60,000 nt of DNA from Tubulanus polymorphus. Taxonomy: Eukaryota > Nemertea > Palaeonemertea > Tubulaniformes > Tubulanidae. Below are positions 32,831 to 43,935 of the stretch, piece after piece (position 1 is the first letter of the stretch; every line of letters begins with the position of its first letter). The notes beneath the pieces are model-generated. The model searched no databases. It was not told the DNA's origin and worked only from the letters and a program-made list of their open reading frames with translations. The stretch lies in contig NC_134026.1 of assembly GCF_964204645.1 (NCBI RefSeq), positions 14,722,450 through 14,782,449 of the forward strand, given 5' to 3'. A program made the position numbers and the translations under genes.

Positions 32831-34185
32831 ATGGCTCAGCTGTCATTCTCAATGATTTTCAGTGCTTTAAGAGAGGAAGGCGTGATAGATGCCCCAAAAC
32901 CTGCGCCTTTAAAACCAACAATTGTCAATTATTCGCCACCAGGAAACAATACATACCAGGAGTTACAGAAAAAACCATGGACAGAAAATACCAAAAGGCC
33001 TTCTGAACAGATAGGCAATTCCAACCAAGCTGGTGAGCCCGAAATCCAAGTTTCCTTTTCCGAGCCAGAAAACCGAGTTGATTATAATGAGCCTGCTGGA
33101 GATTTGCAAGTGCAACGTGTCGCTGTTGCCGGTGAGTCTAATGAAGTTCAACCCCCAGCAGCTGCTACTGGTGAACCTGACAATGAATCTCCGACAGCCA
33201 AAACTGTTGGTTCCAAAAAGCGAAAACGCCTCAGCAAAAGAGATCAATTTCTTAAATTAAAGGCGGAACACCCACTTTTGAAAACGTGCAAATGCACCCG
33301 TGAAAAGTGTAATGAAAAATTTACTGAAGCAAGAAGAGCTGTTATCCATGAATTGTTTTGGGATATGGAGGAAGATGATAGGAGGAGAGCATGGGTTTTC
33401 AACCATGTTAAAATATACCCAACAAAACGACTAGGCGGCAAGAAAACACAATACAGAAAATTCCACATGCCTGATGTGAATAATACATCCCAAACGGTTT
33501 GCCAGAATTTTTTCCTGAAGACCCTGGGATACACATCAGATCGCATTCTGACAAGTGTTCTTAGTGAGGTATCTTCAGGTATGGAATCATTCTCACCACC
33601 ACCCGATAAAAGAGGCAGGCATACGCCTAAACATGCAATGTCAGATGAAAAAAGGCAATTGATTAAGAATCACATAGAATCCTTCAATCCCCATTGCTCA
33701 CACTACAGGCGGGAACATGCCCCTCACACGAGATACCTTACAAACGAAATAAACATTACTGAGATGCACAAGGATTACATTATAAAAAATGCTGACAATC
33801 AAGTATCATACGACACTTATAGGCGTATCGTGGCAGATATGAAGATTAGTTTTGCTGTTTTGGGCGAAGAAGAATGTGAAATCTGTTTGGCCCATGAAAA
33901 GCATGTTTGTGCCTCACCAAATGATTGTAGCTTGTGTAGTGAATGGAACATACAGAAAATGCTCGAAAGGTCCGTGAAATGTATAGAAATGATTCAGAAG
34001 TACCCTTCAATGGGGACACTCTAGTATGTTCAGTAGATCTTGAAAAAGTAATCATGTTACCCAGACTACCAGGGGTAAAAACTGCAATATTTACTCGGCG
34101 GTTAGTAGTTTTTAATGAAACCTTTGCACCTCTAGGGAAAAATTATTCAAAGATTAAGCCCATTGGCATTATCTGGCATGAGTAG
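32831..34185 (+). pseudogene. Transposase-like gene (DUF7869-type), frameshifted and cut off by the BEL element
   Basis: The first frame (32831-34024) has a Pro/Glu-rich N-terminus and a basic patch KKRKRLSKRDQF. It continues with TCKCTREKCNEKFTEARRAV, KTQYRKFHMPDVNN, CQNFFLKTLGYTSDRIL, a GRHTPKH segment, HIESFNPHCSHYRREHAP and a Cys-rich end. Near 33950 the reading shifts frame and continues as HTENARKVREMYRND, VCSVDLEKVIMLPRL and GKNYSKIKPIGIIWHE. This Cys motif, HI-SFP-SHY-R and then SVDLEKVLPLP order is that of a large invertebrate family often labelled uncharacterised, with a C-terminal DDE-like domain. Everything after WHE is missing because BEL sequence starts within ~10 bp. Confidence 0.65.
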
Positions 34186-34217
34186 ATTTAGAACCTCCAG
34201 TCTACAGTTTAAATTCG

Positions 34218-35668
34218 TTGCGTCGTTTTTATGATAATTTAGAGCTGCATATCCGAAGTCTTGAATCTTTGAAGGTCGCGGCCGAGTCCTATGGTACACT
34301 TCTCGTTCCTATTATCATGAATAAATTGCCCGCTGTGGTAAAGCGGAACATTGCGCGTGCGAATGGGAGTTGCGAATTTGAATTGTCTGTGTTACGTTCT
34401 GCGATATTAGATGAAATAAATATTCTCGAGTTCTGCGATACGTCATCAGCCGGAACAATGACGTTACTTCTCGTCGACAATAATACCGCAAATTATGTCC
34501 ATGATTATAATCGTGTGAAGTTTAAATGTCGTTTTTGTCAGTCGAATGACCATTACCCTACGGCTTGTGGGCGTTGAACCGCAGGCTAGGCTGAATTTTG
34601 TTTTACGAAACAAGTTATGTTTCAATTGTCTTGGGGCTCATAGAATGAATAAATGTTCGTCAAAGGGTTCATGTAGAGTTTGTAACAAACGACATCATAC
34701 TAGTATTCATAGGGCGGAATTTCCAGGGCAGTTGAAAGTTCAAGTTCATTCTATTAATTCGAAATCTGGGCCCTCACGTCCACCGGTAGCTAAAACTCCA
34801 CGTGAATTACAACATGGTAAAACGTCTAATAACGTTTCTAATTCAGATTCAGGGTCTTCAGACTGGCATTGATGATTTACCGCCGTCAGTTTCTGAATGT
34901 AATCATCTTTCCATGGTTGAGGGTGGTGTTTCCTCTACTATATATTTGAAGACAGCTGTAGCACCGGTGGGGAGTGAAGGTACTCGTCTTAATGCTCACA
35001 TACTATTAGATGATGGATCACATCGTACTTTTGTTACGTCGGCATTAGTTCGCCAGCTAGGTGTTAAACCTCATAGATTTGAATCCGTTGATTTGAGTGG
35101 GTTCGGTGCTGTCGGTACTGGGTCTAGAGTAGTTGATGTCGTGTGGATCAGTATTATTGCGTGTACTGTTGATAAATCAGTTGTTTCTGTAGAAGCTATC
35201 GTTGTATCGGAGATAACCAGACCACTCAAGAGTTTAAAACGGTTCGGTTAATTGCATACCTGAATTTAAAGGTTTGAATTTTGCCCATCCGCCGGGGTAC
35301 AGTTCTAGTTCCTTTGATATCTCATTACTCATTGGATCTGATAATTACTACCTTTTTGTTCTTGGTAATCAGTTCATTAAATCTGCAAGTGGTCCGGTTG
35401 CTGTTCCGTCGAAATTGGGTCATTTAATTGCGGGTCGGTATAACGGTGATGACTTAACCAATTCTGTTCAATTGTCTATAATTGCTGAACCTGACACTTT
35501 CGATCTCAGACGTTTCTGGTCTCTAGAAATGTTGGGTATAGAGTCACCTACTGACCGAGATACATATTTTCTGGATGAGTTCTGTAGTAAGTCTATCATG
35601 TTAGTAGACGGGAGATACAGGGTTAATTTGCCTTGGAAAGATAATCATACTACCCACAAATTATAATG
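34218..35668 (+). pseudogene. BEL gag zinc knuckles and aspartic protease, three broken frames
   Basis: Gag end: RRFYDNLELHIRSLESL and then the CCHC-type knuckles FKCRFCQSNDHYPTAC and CFNCLGAHRMNKC-SKGSC plus CRVCNKRHHTSIH. Protease: AHILLDDGSHRTFVTSALV, where DDGS is the active-site loop typical of BEL proteases. Then come LIGSDNYYLFVLGN, GPVAVPSKLGHLIAGR and FWSLEMLGIES before the RT. Frame changes near 34560, 34850 and 35255. Confidence 0.8.
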
Positions 35669-35703
35669 TTTCCAAATGTTTCCGCATCGCTAAAACCGAA
35701 GGT

Positions 35704-37099
35704 TTGTTGGAGAAGTATAGTGCTATAATTACTGATCAATTGTCACGTGGGTTTATTGAGAAATTCCCTCCGTTTCTAGCACTCGTGAGCATTATATTCT
35801 TAATCACCCGGTTTTCAGGCAGTCATCTACTACTCCGATTCGTATTGTTTTCGATTGCAGCTGTCGACAGTCGAAGTCTTCCGTATCTCTTAATAACTGC
35901 CTGGAAGCTGGGCCACCGTTGCTGAACGATATTACTCTAGCGATTCTAGAGTGACTCTAGCGATCCGGAGAGCGAGTTTACTATATATAGATTCAAGCGT
36001 ATCTTGTTCGGGGCAACATGTTCACCCTTTTTATTGAATAGTTGCATTATATACCATTTGCGAAATCATGAGAGTAAACTTTCTCTACAACTTCTGAGAG
36101 ACATATATGTTGATAACATTGTAATTAGTGTTCCTACTGAGTCGGATGCTTTGCGTTTTTTCCACGGTTCTAGATAATGTTTCTCGGAAGTCAATTTCAA
36201 TTTACGTTGTTGGTCTTCCAACTCGAAAGAGCTCCAAAAGTCTGCTACTGATCAGGGGGTTATAGAAAGCTCTACTGTCGTGAATATTTTTGGTATCAGT
36301 TGGGATGTTGAAAAGGAGTTGTGAGTTGTCTTATTTTCCCAAAGTTTTATCATCTGTTTATCCATGCACAAAACGCCTTGTCCTACAGAGAGCTGCAACA
36401 GTTTATGATCCACTAGGTCTCCTAGCTCCAGTTACGATTCGAACTAAAATGCTATAGCAGGATATTTGGAAGCAAAACTTTGACTGGGATGAACCCTTGT
36501 CAGTAGAGTTTCGAACTGAATGGCAAACTATACTTGTTGATATTCGTGAGAGTTTAGAGTTGAGTTTCCCTCGTATTGTAAATCGTCATTTACTGGACGG
36601 TACATATTCACCCGTTGAGTTACATGTCTTTTGTGACAGCAGTACATCCGCTTATGGAGCCGTTGTTTATATTCAGTGTAGAAATGGATCAAGTATTTTG
36701 ATTGCTAAAGCTAGGGCCGCACCTGTCAAGGAACTCACGGTCCCTGCGTTAATTGGTTTGCGATTGATTAAACATGCTTATGATTCTATATCTATTGTTA
36801 TTGATTTACCTGATGGACTCTTTGCGTGGTCCGACAGTCAAATTGTACTTGGCTGGCTTCGTTCGAACAAGAAGTTGTCTGCTTTTGTTTCTAACCGTGT
36901 AAAAGAGATTCAGTCTCTCGTATCAGCTGAAAACTGGCATTATTGTCCTACAGCTTTCAACTCGGCTGATTTGTTAACAAGAGGTGGTTCAGTTCAAAAT
37001 TTGAAGTCCGATTTGTGGCTCCATGGTCCAGATTGGTTGGTCAATGATTTATGCCGACCCGCTCTTGTTGACACGTCAGCGGTGTTACATTTGATGTAA
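35704..37099 (+). pseudogene. BEL reverse transcriptase remnant and RNase H
   Basis: 35704-36490 holds only scattered RT words in changing frames (LEKYSAIITDQLSRGFIEK; a YVDNIV-like piece near 36105). From 36497 a clean frame gives VEFRTEWQTILVDIRESL, then ELHVFCDSSTSAYGAVVYI and KARAAPVKELTVPALIGLRL. FAWSDSQIVLGWLRSNKKL and AENWHYCPTAFNSADLLTRG follow. These are the RNase H-like domain motifs of BEL/Pao polyproteins. The RT active site cannot be found intact. Confidence 0.75.
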
Positions 37100-37158
37100 T
37101 TAATGATGATTCGATCCATACGAATCATATCATAGATGTTCCTGGTTCTATTGATCAA

Positions 37159-38478
37159 GTGATCAACATTGATGATTACTCGTCTTTGATTGTATTGTTG
37201 AGAGTTACGGCTTATGTCCTTCGTTTTATATTTAACCTGAAATGTCGTGGTGATGGACGCGTCACGCATCCACTTCATGCTTCTGAAATCGACGAAGCGG
37301 AATGTTTGTGGATTAAACGGCTGCAAGATGTATCGTATCATGACGTGAAAACTAACCTCCTTAATGGTTCGAAGAAACGTTGTTCATTAATCGGTCAACT
37401 CCAGTTGTTCCTTGATGAAAGGGGCATAATTCGTTGTAAGGGACGCATTCAAAATTCTTCATTACCATCTGATATGAAATGTCCTATTCTTATTCCAAAA
37501 CATTCTCGCTTAGCCGATTTGATAGCACATGACGCACATTTGAGAGTATTCCACCTGGTTGTTCCTGCCGGTCGCTAAGATTAGAGAAATGTATTGGATA
37601 ATTCAAATTCGTCAGTTCATTAAGTCTCATGTGCGACGTTGCGTGACATTCCGAAGGTAACAATCTTTGCCATATCGACGGCCTGATTCTCCTGCGTTAC
37701 CAGAATTCAGGGTGTCTGAACTACCAGCATTTAGTTATACGGGACTGGATTACTGTGGTCCTTTTATTGTTAAGGGCAATGTGAAATGTTGGGTTTGTTT
37801 ATTCACATGCGCGGTTTCGCGCGCTGTGCACATTGAACTTGTTTATAGTAATTCTACCAAAGATTTTCTTCTCTCTTTCAGACGTTTCGCAGCAAGACGC
37901 TCCATACCAAGGCTTCTAATTTCTGACAATCAAACTGCTTATATTGGAGCGAACGCTGAACTACGGCGAATTTATCGCGACACCAAAGTACACAATTTTC
38001 TCTCTCGGAGAAACGTCGATTGGAAGTTCATAGTGAAACGCGGACCTTGGTATGGAGGCTTCTGGGAACGGCTTTGATGAAGGTACTCGGTAGAACGTCT
38101 GTTACTGGTGTCGAGTTGTACACGGTATTGTGTGAGATAGAAGCTTGGTTTACAGGGGACAATCGTGAGATTGCTAAACCTGGCTCTGTTGTCATCATAC
38201 ATGATGAAAATATCCCTCGACTAAGGTGGAAATTAGGAATAATTCAGAAATTGCACAGGGGTAGTGATGGTTTAGTAAGATCCGCCACTGTCAAAACCGC
38301 TACTGGTGTAACTAGTAGGCCCATCTCAAGGTTATATCCACTTGAGATTGATACCACTATTGAAGAGAACAAAGCTTGTTCAGATCCTGTTGACACAGAT
38401 CAAGTAGCTTCTAAACCTGTCCGTAGAGCTGCAGAGTTAGCTAAACTTAAGATCAATCAGTATTTTGCTGATAATTGA
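37159..38478 (+). pseudogene. BEL integrase, split by frame changes
   Basis: Zinc-binding part: CKGRIQNSSLPSDMKCPILI and LIAHDAHLRVFH. Core: TGLDYCGPFIVKG (first D), CAVSRAVHIELVYS, LISDNQTAYIGA (second D, where SDN-T is usual) and RRNVDWKFIVKRGPWYGGFW (E region). C-terminal: SVVIIHDENIPRLRWKLGII and SRLYPLEI. Frame changes near 37580 and 38050. The frame is mostly readable, so the insertion is not very old. Confidence 0.8.
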
Positions 38479-38616
38479 TAACTAGAGACTATTTTGTATT
38501 TGTATGTATTGGTTTGATCATGTTTATATAATAAGTATTTGTATGTATTTGTTTGATCATGTTTATATAATGCTCAATTGTTAGTCTATTTCTAGATTTC
38601 TTTGCTGGCGGAGTGT

Positions 38617-38780
38617 CGTGACTCGCACGATAGTGTTTAAGCCCCGTCAACACACATTGAGTTCTCAGTCACAAATCTCAATCTCTGTCACATATCGTTG
38701 AATTTCTATAGATAAAGTTGTATATATCAAGTCATATGTTATGAATAAAACTCAGATCGTGTCTGTATTCCAAGCAGTAC
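38617..38780 (+). repeat. Probable 3' LTR of the BEL element
   Basis: It begins TGTCGTGACTCGCACGATAG after the end of the integrase frame and contains AATAAA at 38743. No matching 5' LTR is in the window to prove the edges. Upstream, a ~35-bp direct duplication with GTTTGATCATGTTTATATAA (38498-38572) sits in the non-coding tail of the element. Confidence 0.4.
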
Positions 38781-38807
38781 TGTGTTTCTCTCTATCTCTC
38801 TCATGTG

Positions 38808-38924
38808 GTGTCGGCGATCTCATACTGGCATGTGTTTCACCACAATGGCCACGAGGTGGCAATGGGGTCTCGGCGATCTCATACTGGCATGTGTTTCACC
38901 ACAATGGCCACCAGGTGGCAATGG
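38808..38924 (+). repeat. 59-bp tandem duplication
   Basis: Two units with period 59 bp, each TCGGCGATCTCATACTGGCA followed by TGTGTTTCACCACAATGGCC and a GAGGTGG/CAGGTGG variant. Only about three bases differ, so it is recent. Confidence 0.9.
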
Positions 38925-39994
38925 ATAGCCGAATAACTTGGTATTTTCAGATAATATTGGTATCTAGGCATATTTTGTAATGCAAAATTATAGCTAGTGA
39001 CATGTTCTATGATTGTGATGAGTTCTAAGGTCATTCCTGTCTTAATATGTTCACCAGGGGGCATTGAATATTGACATTTCCTGTTTGTTGAGCATGGGAA
39101 GTGGGTCCCTGGACTCCTAGTTGTCTGACTGTCAGTTAGTTAAATTCGGTTAAAAAGACACTTTGTACCACACATACGTATTTTTTCAAAGAAACGTCCG
39201 CCTGAGGCATCCGTGGCATCCGTCTACTATATTGTCAGGTACTGATTGGTTTTGTTTTGCAAAATCATATCACTTAGAGCAAATAATACAAGTAGACATA
39301 GTTACATAGTTATAAGAGGACATTCGTGATTGAAGTGTGTATGTAGACAGGACAGTCAATTGAATCAATTTAACACGGACTGACTTTGATTGACAGACGA
39401 AAAATGCCCTGTTCGGCGTGATAGTAGAAAAAAAGATATATATTTAATGAGAAAATTGAATTTCTTTTCACTGATATCTCGTATCCACCTCACTACTAGT
39501 CAATTTTAAACTCTGTCTTACACCATATGCAGACCTGTCAACTGTTCCTGATTTTCAGTAATTGTTACTATTTTATAATGAGAAATACTGATCATATTTG
39601 ATTTGTTCGATGAATACAGAAATATGAAAGGTGTTACTGAGGGTCTTACTGTTGAATGAAATGTTACTGAAAAAAATTAAAATTGGTCCTCTTGTCTTTT
39701 ATAGGTAAAATCAATTTTCCTGCCCATGCTTTATAAAAATATCTGTAGAAATATGTTTTCAAAATGCAAGGAAATTCAAATAGTATTGGGTTGTGTCTAT
39801 TCAATGCCCATCCAGTGCTATAGGCTGAGAGCTGGATCAGATACTGTAAACAGATGAAGTTAAAACAGATTTATCACATATCTGATGTTTTTTAATATGC
39901 CTGAATTCATTTTCAAATTATTTGGAATAAAAGTTTACATCAACTTTATTTACATTATGAAATATTTGTAATGAGCTATTTCGATTTTCTTAGG
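38925..39994. other. Non-coding stretch, possibly intronic
   Basis: Contains words of the interspersed family seen at 25140-25260 (GACATGTTCTATGATTGTGA near 39000 and a CACCAGGGGGCATTGAATAT word). At 39190-39237 a short segment flanked by splice-like edges reads KRPPEASVASVYYIV; it may be another mini-exon, unproven. Confidence 0.4.
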
Positions 39995-40039
39995 TCCGGA
40001 AGGAAAAAGAAAAATGCCATTAAACGCTCGTTAAGAAGT
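39995..40039 (+). other. 45-bp mini-exon 1 of an array (decayed)
   Basis: After TTCTTAG, 45 bp read PEGKRKMPLNAR then TAA in the phase used by the two other members. The 3' edge lacks a GT donor. It is the most diverged of three related mini-exons. Confidence 0.5.
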
Positions 40040-40262
40040 TTACTGTTTTATAAGCTTTTGATTATGTGCTAGTTAGTTTCAAGGTCATTGGTATCTTTAC
40101 TTGTTCACCAGGGGCGTCGAATATTGGAACCGTCCAAAATTTCACCTAGCACCCTAGTTTTGTTGTAATATTAGAGAACATCTTTAATAAAGTGTTTCAT
40201 ACGTTTGCAATTATTTCACACATGTATCACTTTGTAACTAAGGCTTTTTAAAATCTTTTAAG

Positions 40263-40307
40263 GGCCAGAAAGAAAAAGAAAAGCCCAATTAGACGTTCGT
40301 CATGAAG
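40263..40307 (+). other. 45-bp mini-exon 2 of an array
   Basis: The acceptor TCTTTTAAG and donor GTAACT bound 45 bp reading PERKRKAQLDVRHE with two bases completing the first codon and one base left over. The exon is therefore phase-symmetric and can be added or skipped without a frame change. The KRK core is nuclear-localisation-like. Confidence 0.55.
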
Positions 40308-40624
40308 GTAACTTCAGTGAACTCCTCTTAATCCGGATCCCATTAATCCGGATTTGCTTATTATTGTGGTTTGTTCAGTCCGTTTTTTCTTCAAATCCTT
40401 AATGAATAATTCAGTTCATCCGTACGTATATCCGTTCATTCAGTTAAGTAGAAATCCGTATTTCCACTTTAACTGTACAAACATTTTGGTCCATTCATGC
40501 ATAATCGATGGTTTCCATGTCACTTATTCCCGTATCGCTAAAGGTTGAATGGGTCATGCTACTATGAGGCCTAGTTCATACGTCAAACATCATTGATTAC
40601 TTTTCTATCCTTTGGGAATTCCCC

Positions 40625-41250
40625 ATTTTAGCCCACTTGGGACTTTAGTCCCAGCGGGCTATTGCGTTCACTTTTTGTCCGTCGTCCGTTAGACGAAATC
40701 CTGTTATTTTGGAAAGTTTTGAAGACGCTTCAAGGGATTGTTATGACATTTGGTTTACATATGTTTCTTACCTAGATACATCTTCAGCCCAAAAACTGGT
40801 CCGGCCAGAATCAAGATGGTCGACTGGCAGCCATTGTCGTTTACTGAAATCAGCACTTCACACAGCTTTGAAGTTTTCGAGGGAAACTTTGAACCACTCT
40901 AATCAATTAACTTGATCATTCATGTATATTTGTATCCCCCAAAGGCCCATCACCTTTTGGAAAATTGGGTCGATCAGACTCAAGATGGCTGTCCTGTGAC
41001 CTTTTTTTGTGTCGAAAAATGTCAATTCTGACCCAAATTCTTGAGTCCTGTAGCTTCCTATTGGTTTGCTATTTTTCATTGAAATTCGTGATGGATATTC
41101 TATGAAAAGGGACATTGATACATGAGACAGGAATGATCAGCCAATTACCACGCAATTGGCGGCCATCATAGTGTCGTCAATACTCATTCTGTGGTGGAAA
41201 AAAGTTTTTTTGAGGAAAATATCAACAGGTTTTAACTTATAGTGTTGATA
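40625..41250 (+). repeat. Interspersed repeat, long copy
   Basis: It begins CCCACTTGGGACTTTAGTCC CAGCGGGC and continues with TTCACTTTTTGTCCGTCG, AGTTTTGAAGACGCTTCA, CAAGATGGTCGACTGGCAGC and later a TGATCAGCCAATTACCACGC word. Shares word order with 41310-41990 and, for its second half, with 24770-25000. Confidence 0.75.
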
Positions 41251-41309
41251 TTTGAAAGTTGTAGCTCATGACTATGATTGTGGTGAGTTTCAGGGTCATT
41301 GGTTTTTTA

Positions 41310-41990
41310 ACCCACTTGGGACTTAACCCCAGGGGGCAATTGCGTTCACTTTTCGTCCGTCCGACCATTCGTCCGTAGACGGATTCCAGTTATTTTGGGA
41401 AGTTTTGAAGACACTTCATGGGATTGTCTTGATATTGGGTTTATTATTGTATATGGGTTTAGACATGTATCTACCCTAGACCCATCTTCAGCCCGATCAG
41501 AATCTAAATGGCTGACTGGTGTCCATTGTCATTCGCCGAGCCCGAAACCTGCACTTTTTACACATTTTTGAAGTTTTGAAGGGACATTTTGAAGACACTT
41601 TCATTAATTATCTTGATCTTTCAAATATATATATTTGTATAGCCCTATCAGTGTTAGAAAAATTGGGTTAATCGAACTCAAGATTGCCGTCCTGTGACCT
41701 TTTTTGTGCCAAAAATAGCCAATATTGGCCTGAATTCTGAGACCTGTAACTTCCCACTAGTTCAGCATATTCCATTGAAATTTGTGATGGGCATTCAATG
41801 GAAAAGGATCTTTAATAAACCAGCCCGGTATTATCGATCAGTCAATTATCACGCAATTGGCGGCCAAATTGGCGGCCATCATAGTGTCATCAGTACTCAT
41901 TCGTAGGTGGAAAAAGGTTTTTTGAGTAAAATATCAACAGGTTTTAAGTTATTGTCTTGAATTTGTTTATTATTAGCACTGTCATAGGAT
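41310..41990 (+). repeat. Interspersed repeat, second long copy
   Basis: Starts CCCACTTGGGACTTAACCCC AGGGGGCAATTGCG, with a CCGTCCGACCATTCGTCCGT stretch, GAAGACACTTCATGGGATTG, and near the end ATCACGCAATTGGCGGCC. Lies in direct orientation ~60 bp after the previous copy, so the pair is a tandem duplication of the family. Confidence 0.75.
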
Positions 41991-42770
41991 GCATCTCCTC
42001 ACTTGGAATTGACACGATTGAATTTAATGGATAAACCATGTTTCGAACAGTATCCAGGTTGCATTTTGTTTTCTCTACTTATACTAATTGGTGCAAATGC
42101 ATGCACGTATAAGTAGTAGATGACCCGCATCGGGAAACAGGTCATGCATCAATCCACGTACATATCAACCTATCATCCTTGATTTGTCAAAAGGTCTTTT
42201 ATAGTCACATAATTGTTGGTGTTGAGCTAAGGTCTATGACTTTTATTGGGAAAAATATCCTAAAAAAACGAGTCAGACGATGGACTTTGTCAGTAATTAG
42301 TTTTAACCTGACTGTTGTTTGGTTTCACTCAGATATTTTCAAAAAATTCCATCTGATTTATAAATGCTTACCACCTGCAATAAGGTAACTAACTTTTCAG
42401 CAACTGGCCTGGTTTAATTTGTAATGCCGTAAAATTTGAAATACTTAAGGGCTCCTGGTGTATGATATTTTGTTGATCGAGCTTCCATATTTTGAGCCTC
42501 AGGACTTTTCAAAGTGCTAACGTTTTGCATTGATACATCTGTACATTGTCTATATTCCCAACTCATTGTCTAATCCAGTTGAACTTCGTTTGGACCCAAC
42601 TTGCAAAAATGTTTGATAAGCATTGTAACACTGTACAGTGTGTACCAACCAAGCTAACTCGTCTTCACCCAGAGTTTGAGTTTTGATTTCTCTTTCGTCC
42701 TATTAGAAAGTATCTTTCTAGTTTTACGCATGTATAACTTTAAAACTCACACTTTTTACTATCTTTTAAG
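41991..42770. other. Non-coding, probably intronic
   Basis: No gene seen. Its 3' end (TTTTTACTATCTTTTAAG) resembles the 3' end of the intron before mini-exon 2, which suggests that intron and exon were duplicated together. Confidence 0.4.
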
Positions 42771-42815
42771 GGCCGGAACGTAAAAGAAAAGCTGCATTAG
42801 ACACTGTTTGCGAAG
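42771..42815 (+). other. 45-bp mini-exon 3 of an array
   Basis: The acceptor TCTTTTAAG and donor GTAACT bound 45 bp reading PERKRKAALDTVCE, same length and phase as mini-exon 2 and 75-80% alike. It joins in frame to 43071. Confidence 0.55.
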
Positions 42816-43070
42816 GTAACTGGTTTAGTGGCCTTTGATTATGCGCAAGTTTGCACTACAATTTTAGTGTCCAGCAACAAATGGTGCTTGTGTCCAAACA
42901 AAATACAATTCAATTTACAGAAGTTAACTGACATCCTGTTACAAGGTGTTAGTGGTCGAATCTGAGGGGAGAAACATTTATCTTTTTTTTTTATATTTGC
43001 TGTCTGGAAAGGGGAGACATAATAATCTATTAATGTGTATGAATGTGAATGTAATTGTTTAATCTTTTAG

Positions 43071-43093
43071 ATGCAACAGATCGAAAGCTCTGA
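43071..43093 (+). other. Possible terminal exon after the mini-exon array
   Basis: After TCTTTTAG, the phase left by mini-exon 3 gives DATDRKL then TGA. The open exon could also run to a GTTAGA edge at 43166 in another frame. The parent gene is unknown; no upstream body was found. Confidence 0.35.
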
Positions 43094-43445
43094 GAGCGGA
43101 AGAAAAAAATGGTTGTATTGGAGGATGACGAGTTATGCGATTCAGGACAAGAATGGACAATTGGAGGTTAGAGAAAGTGATCGTTATTGATACCAATATT
43201 TAACTATGTTGTGTTAGAATTGGTGTTCAAGGTATAAATTTTTAGGCCAGCCTTAAGCTGAGTCTGTTACTATATAAATGGAGCGATTTCAAATGACATG
43301 GTTTCCAATAAAAGGCCTTTTGACCATGCGACTGAGCATATATTCTTACTAGTCATGCATTCAAGCGTTATCCATTCTCCAGGTAGCTGGATTTTTAAAA
43401 AGGGCCTCAGGAGGTGTACAGGAGGTATTTACTTCGAATACATTC

Positions 43446-43562
43446 CCTGGGAAAATACACTATAGCCATATTGCTTTTGGCTAGGCAGATAACGCCCGAA
43501 TCGACTTTTGGTAGGGGCCCCGTAACATAGCGCCATCTGGCGAGACGCCATCATCTTTTTGC
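43446..43562 (+). repeat. Left inverted terminal repeat of DIRS
   Basis: CCTGGGAAAATACACTATAG onward, through ATAACGCCCGAATCGACTTT and CATAGCGCCATCTGGCGAGA to TTTTTGC. This is the inverse complement of 49390-49506 with only one or two differences (GGGGCCCCG against CGGCGCCCC). Confidence 0.93.
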
Positions 43563-43935
43563 TTGGCGCTTGTTCTCTAGAGAACGTGTTTCGGCAGTGC
43601 TCGTAAATCGGTTAAAATTCTTCGTGTTGGATCGGACATCCGTTCTAATTGGTATAAGAAACAGACATAAGAGTGATTGATCTCGGAATAGAAGTCGAAC
43701 TTCGGGTGAGATCGTTTTTAATCTATGCGCATTTCAACATTTTGCCACCGGTTTTCTTCTTCCGGTTTCGCGGGAGCGCCGTGCTGTTTTCGTAGCGGCT
43801 CCTCCCGCCTTATATATTTAATGATTATCATTCAACGTAATTGATTTCCGTCTCATCATTCACGAAAATTAATAATCTGTACTAAAAATCGTATCAATAA
43901 TTAACCCTTCATTTCAGCTTATTTTAGGGTTTAAC

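Larger units (their letters stand above)
34190..38780 (+). mobile_element. BEL/Pao LTR retrotransposon, 5'-truncated and degenerate
   Basis: It contains, in order, gag zinc knuckles, an aspartic protease, traces of RT, RNase H, an integrase with N-terminal zinc domain and DDE core, and a probable 3' LTR. No 5' LTR is visible at 34190, where the interrupted transposase-like gene ends. Frames are broken in several places and the RT core (35700-36450) is reduced to scraps. Confidence 0.85.
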
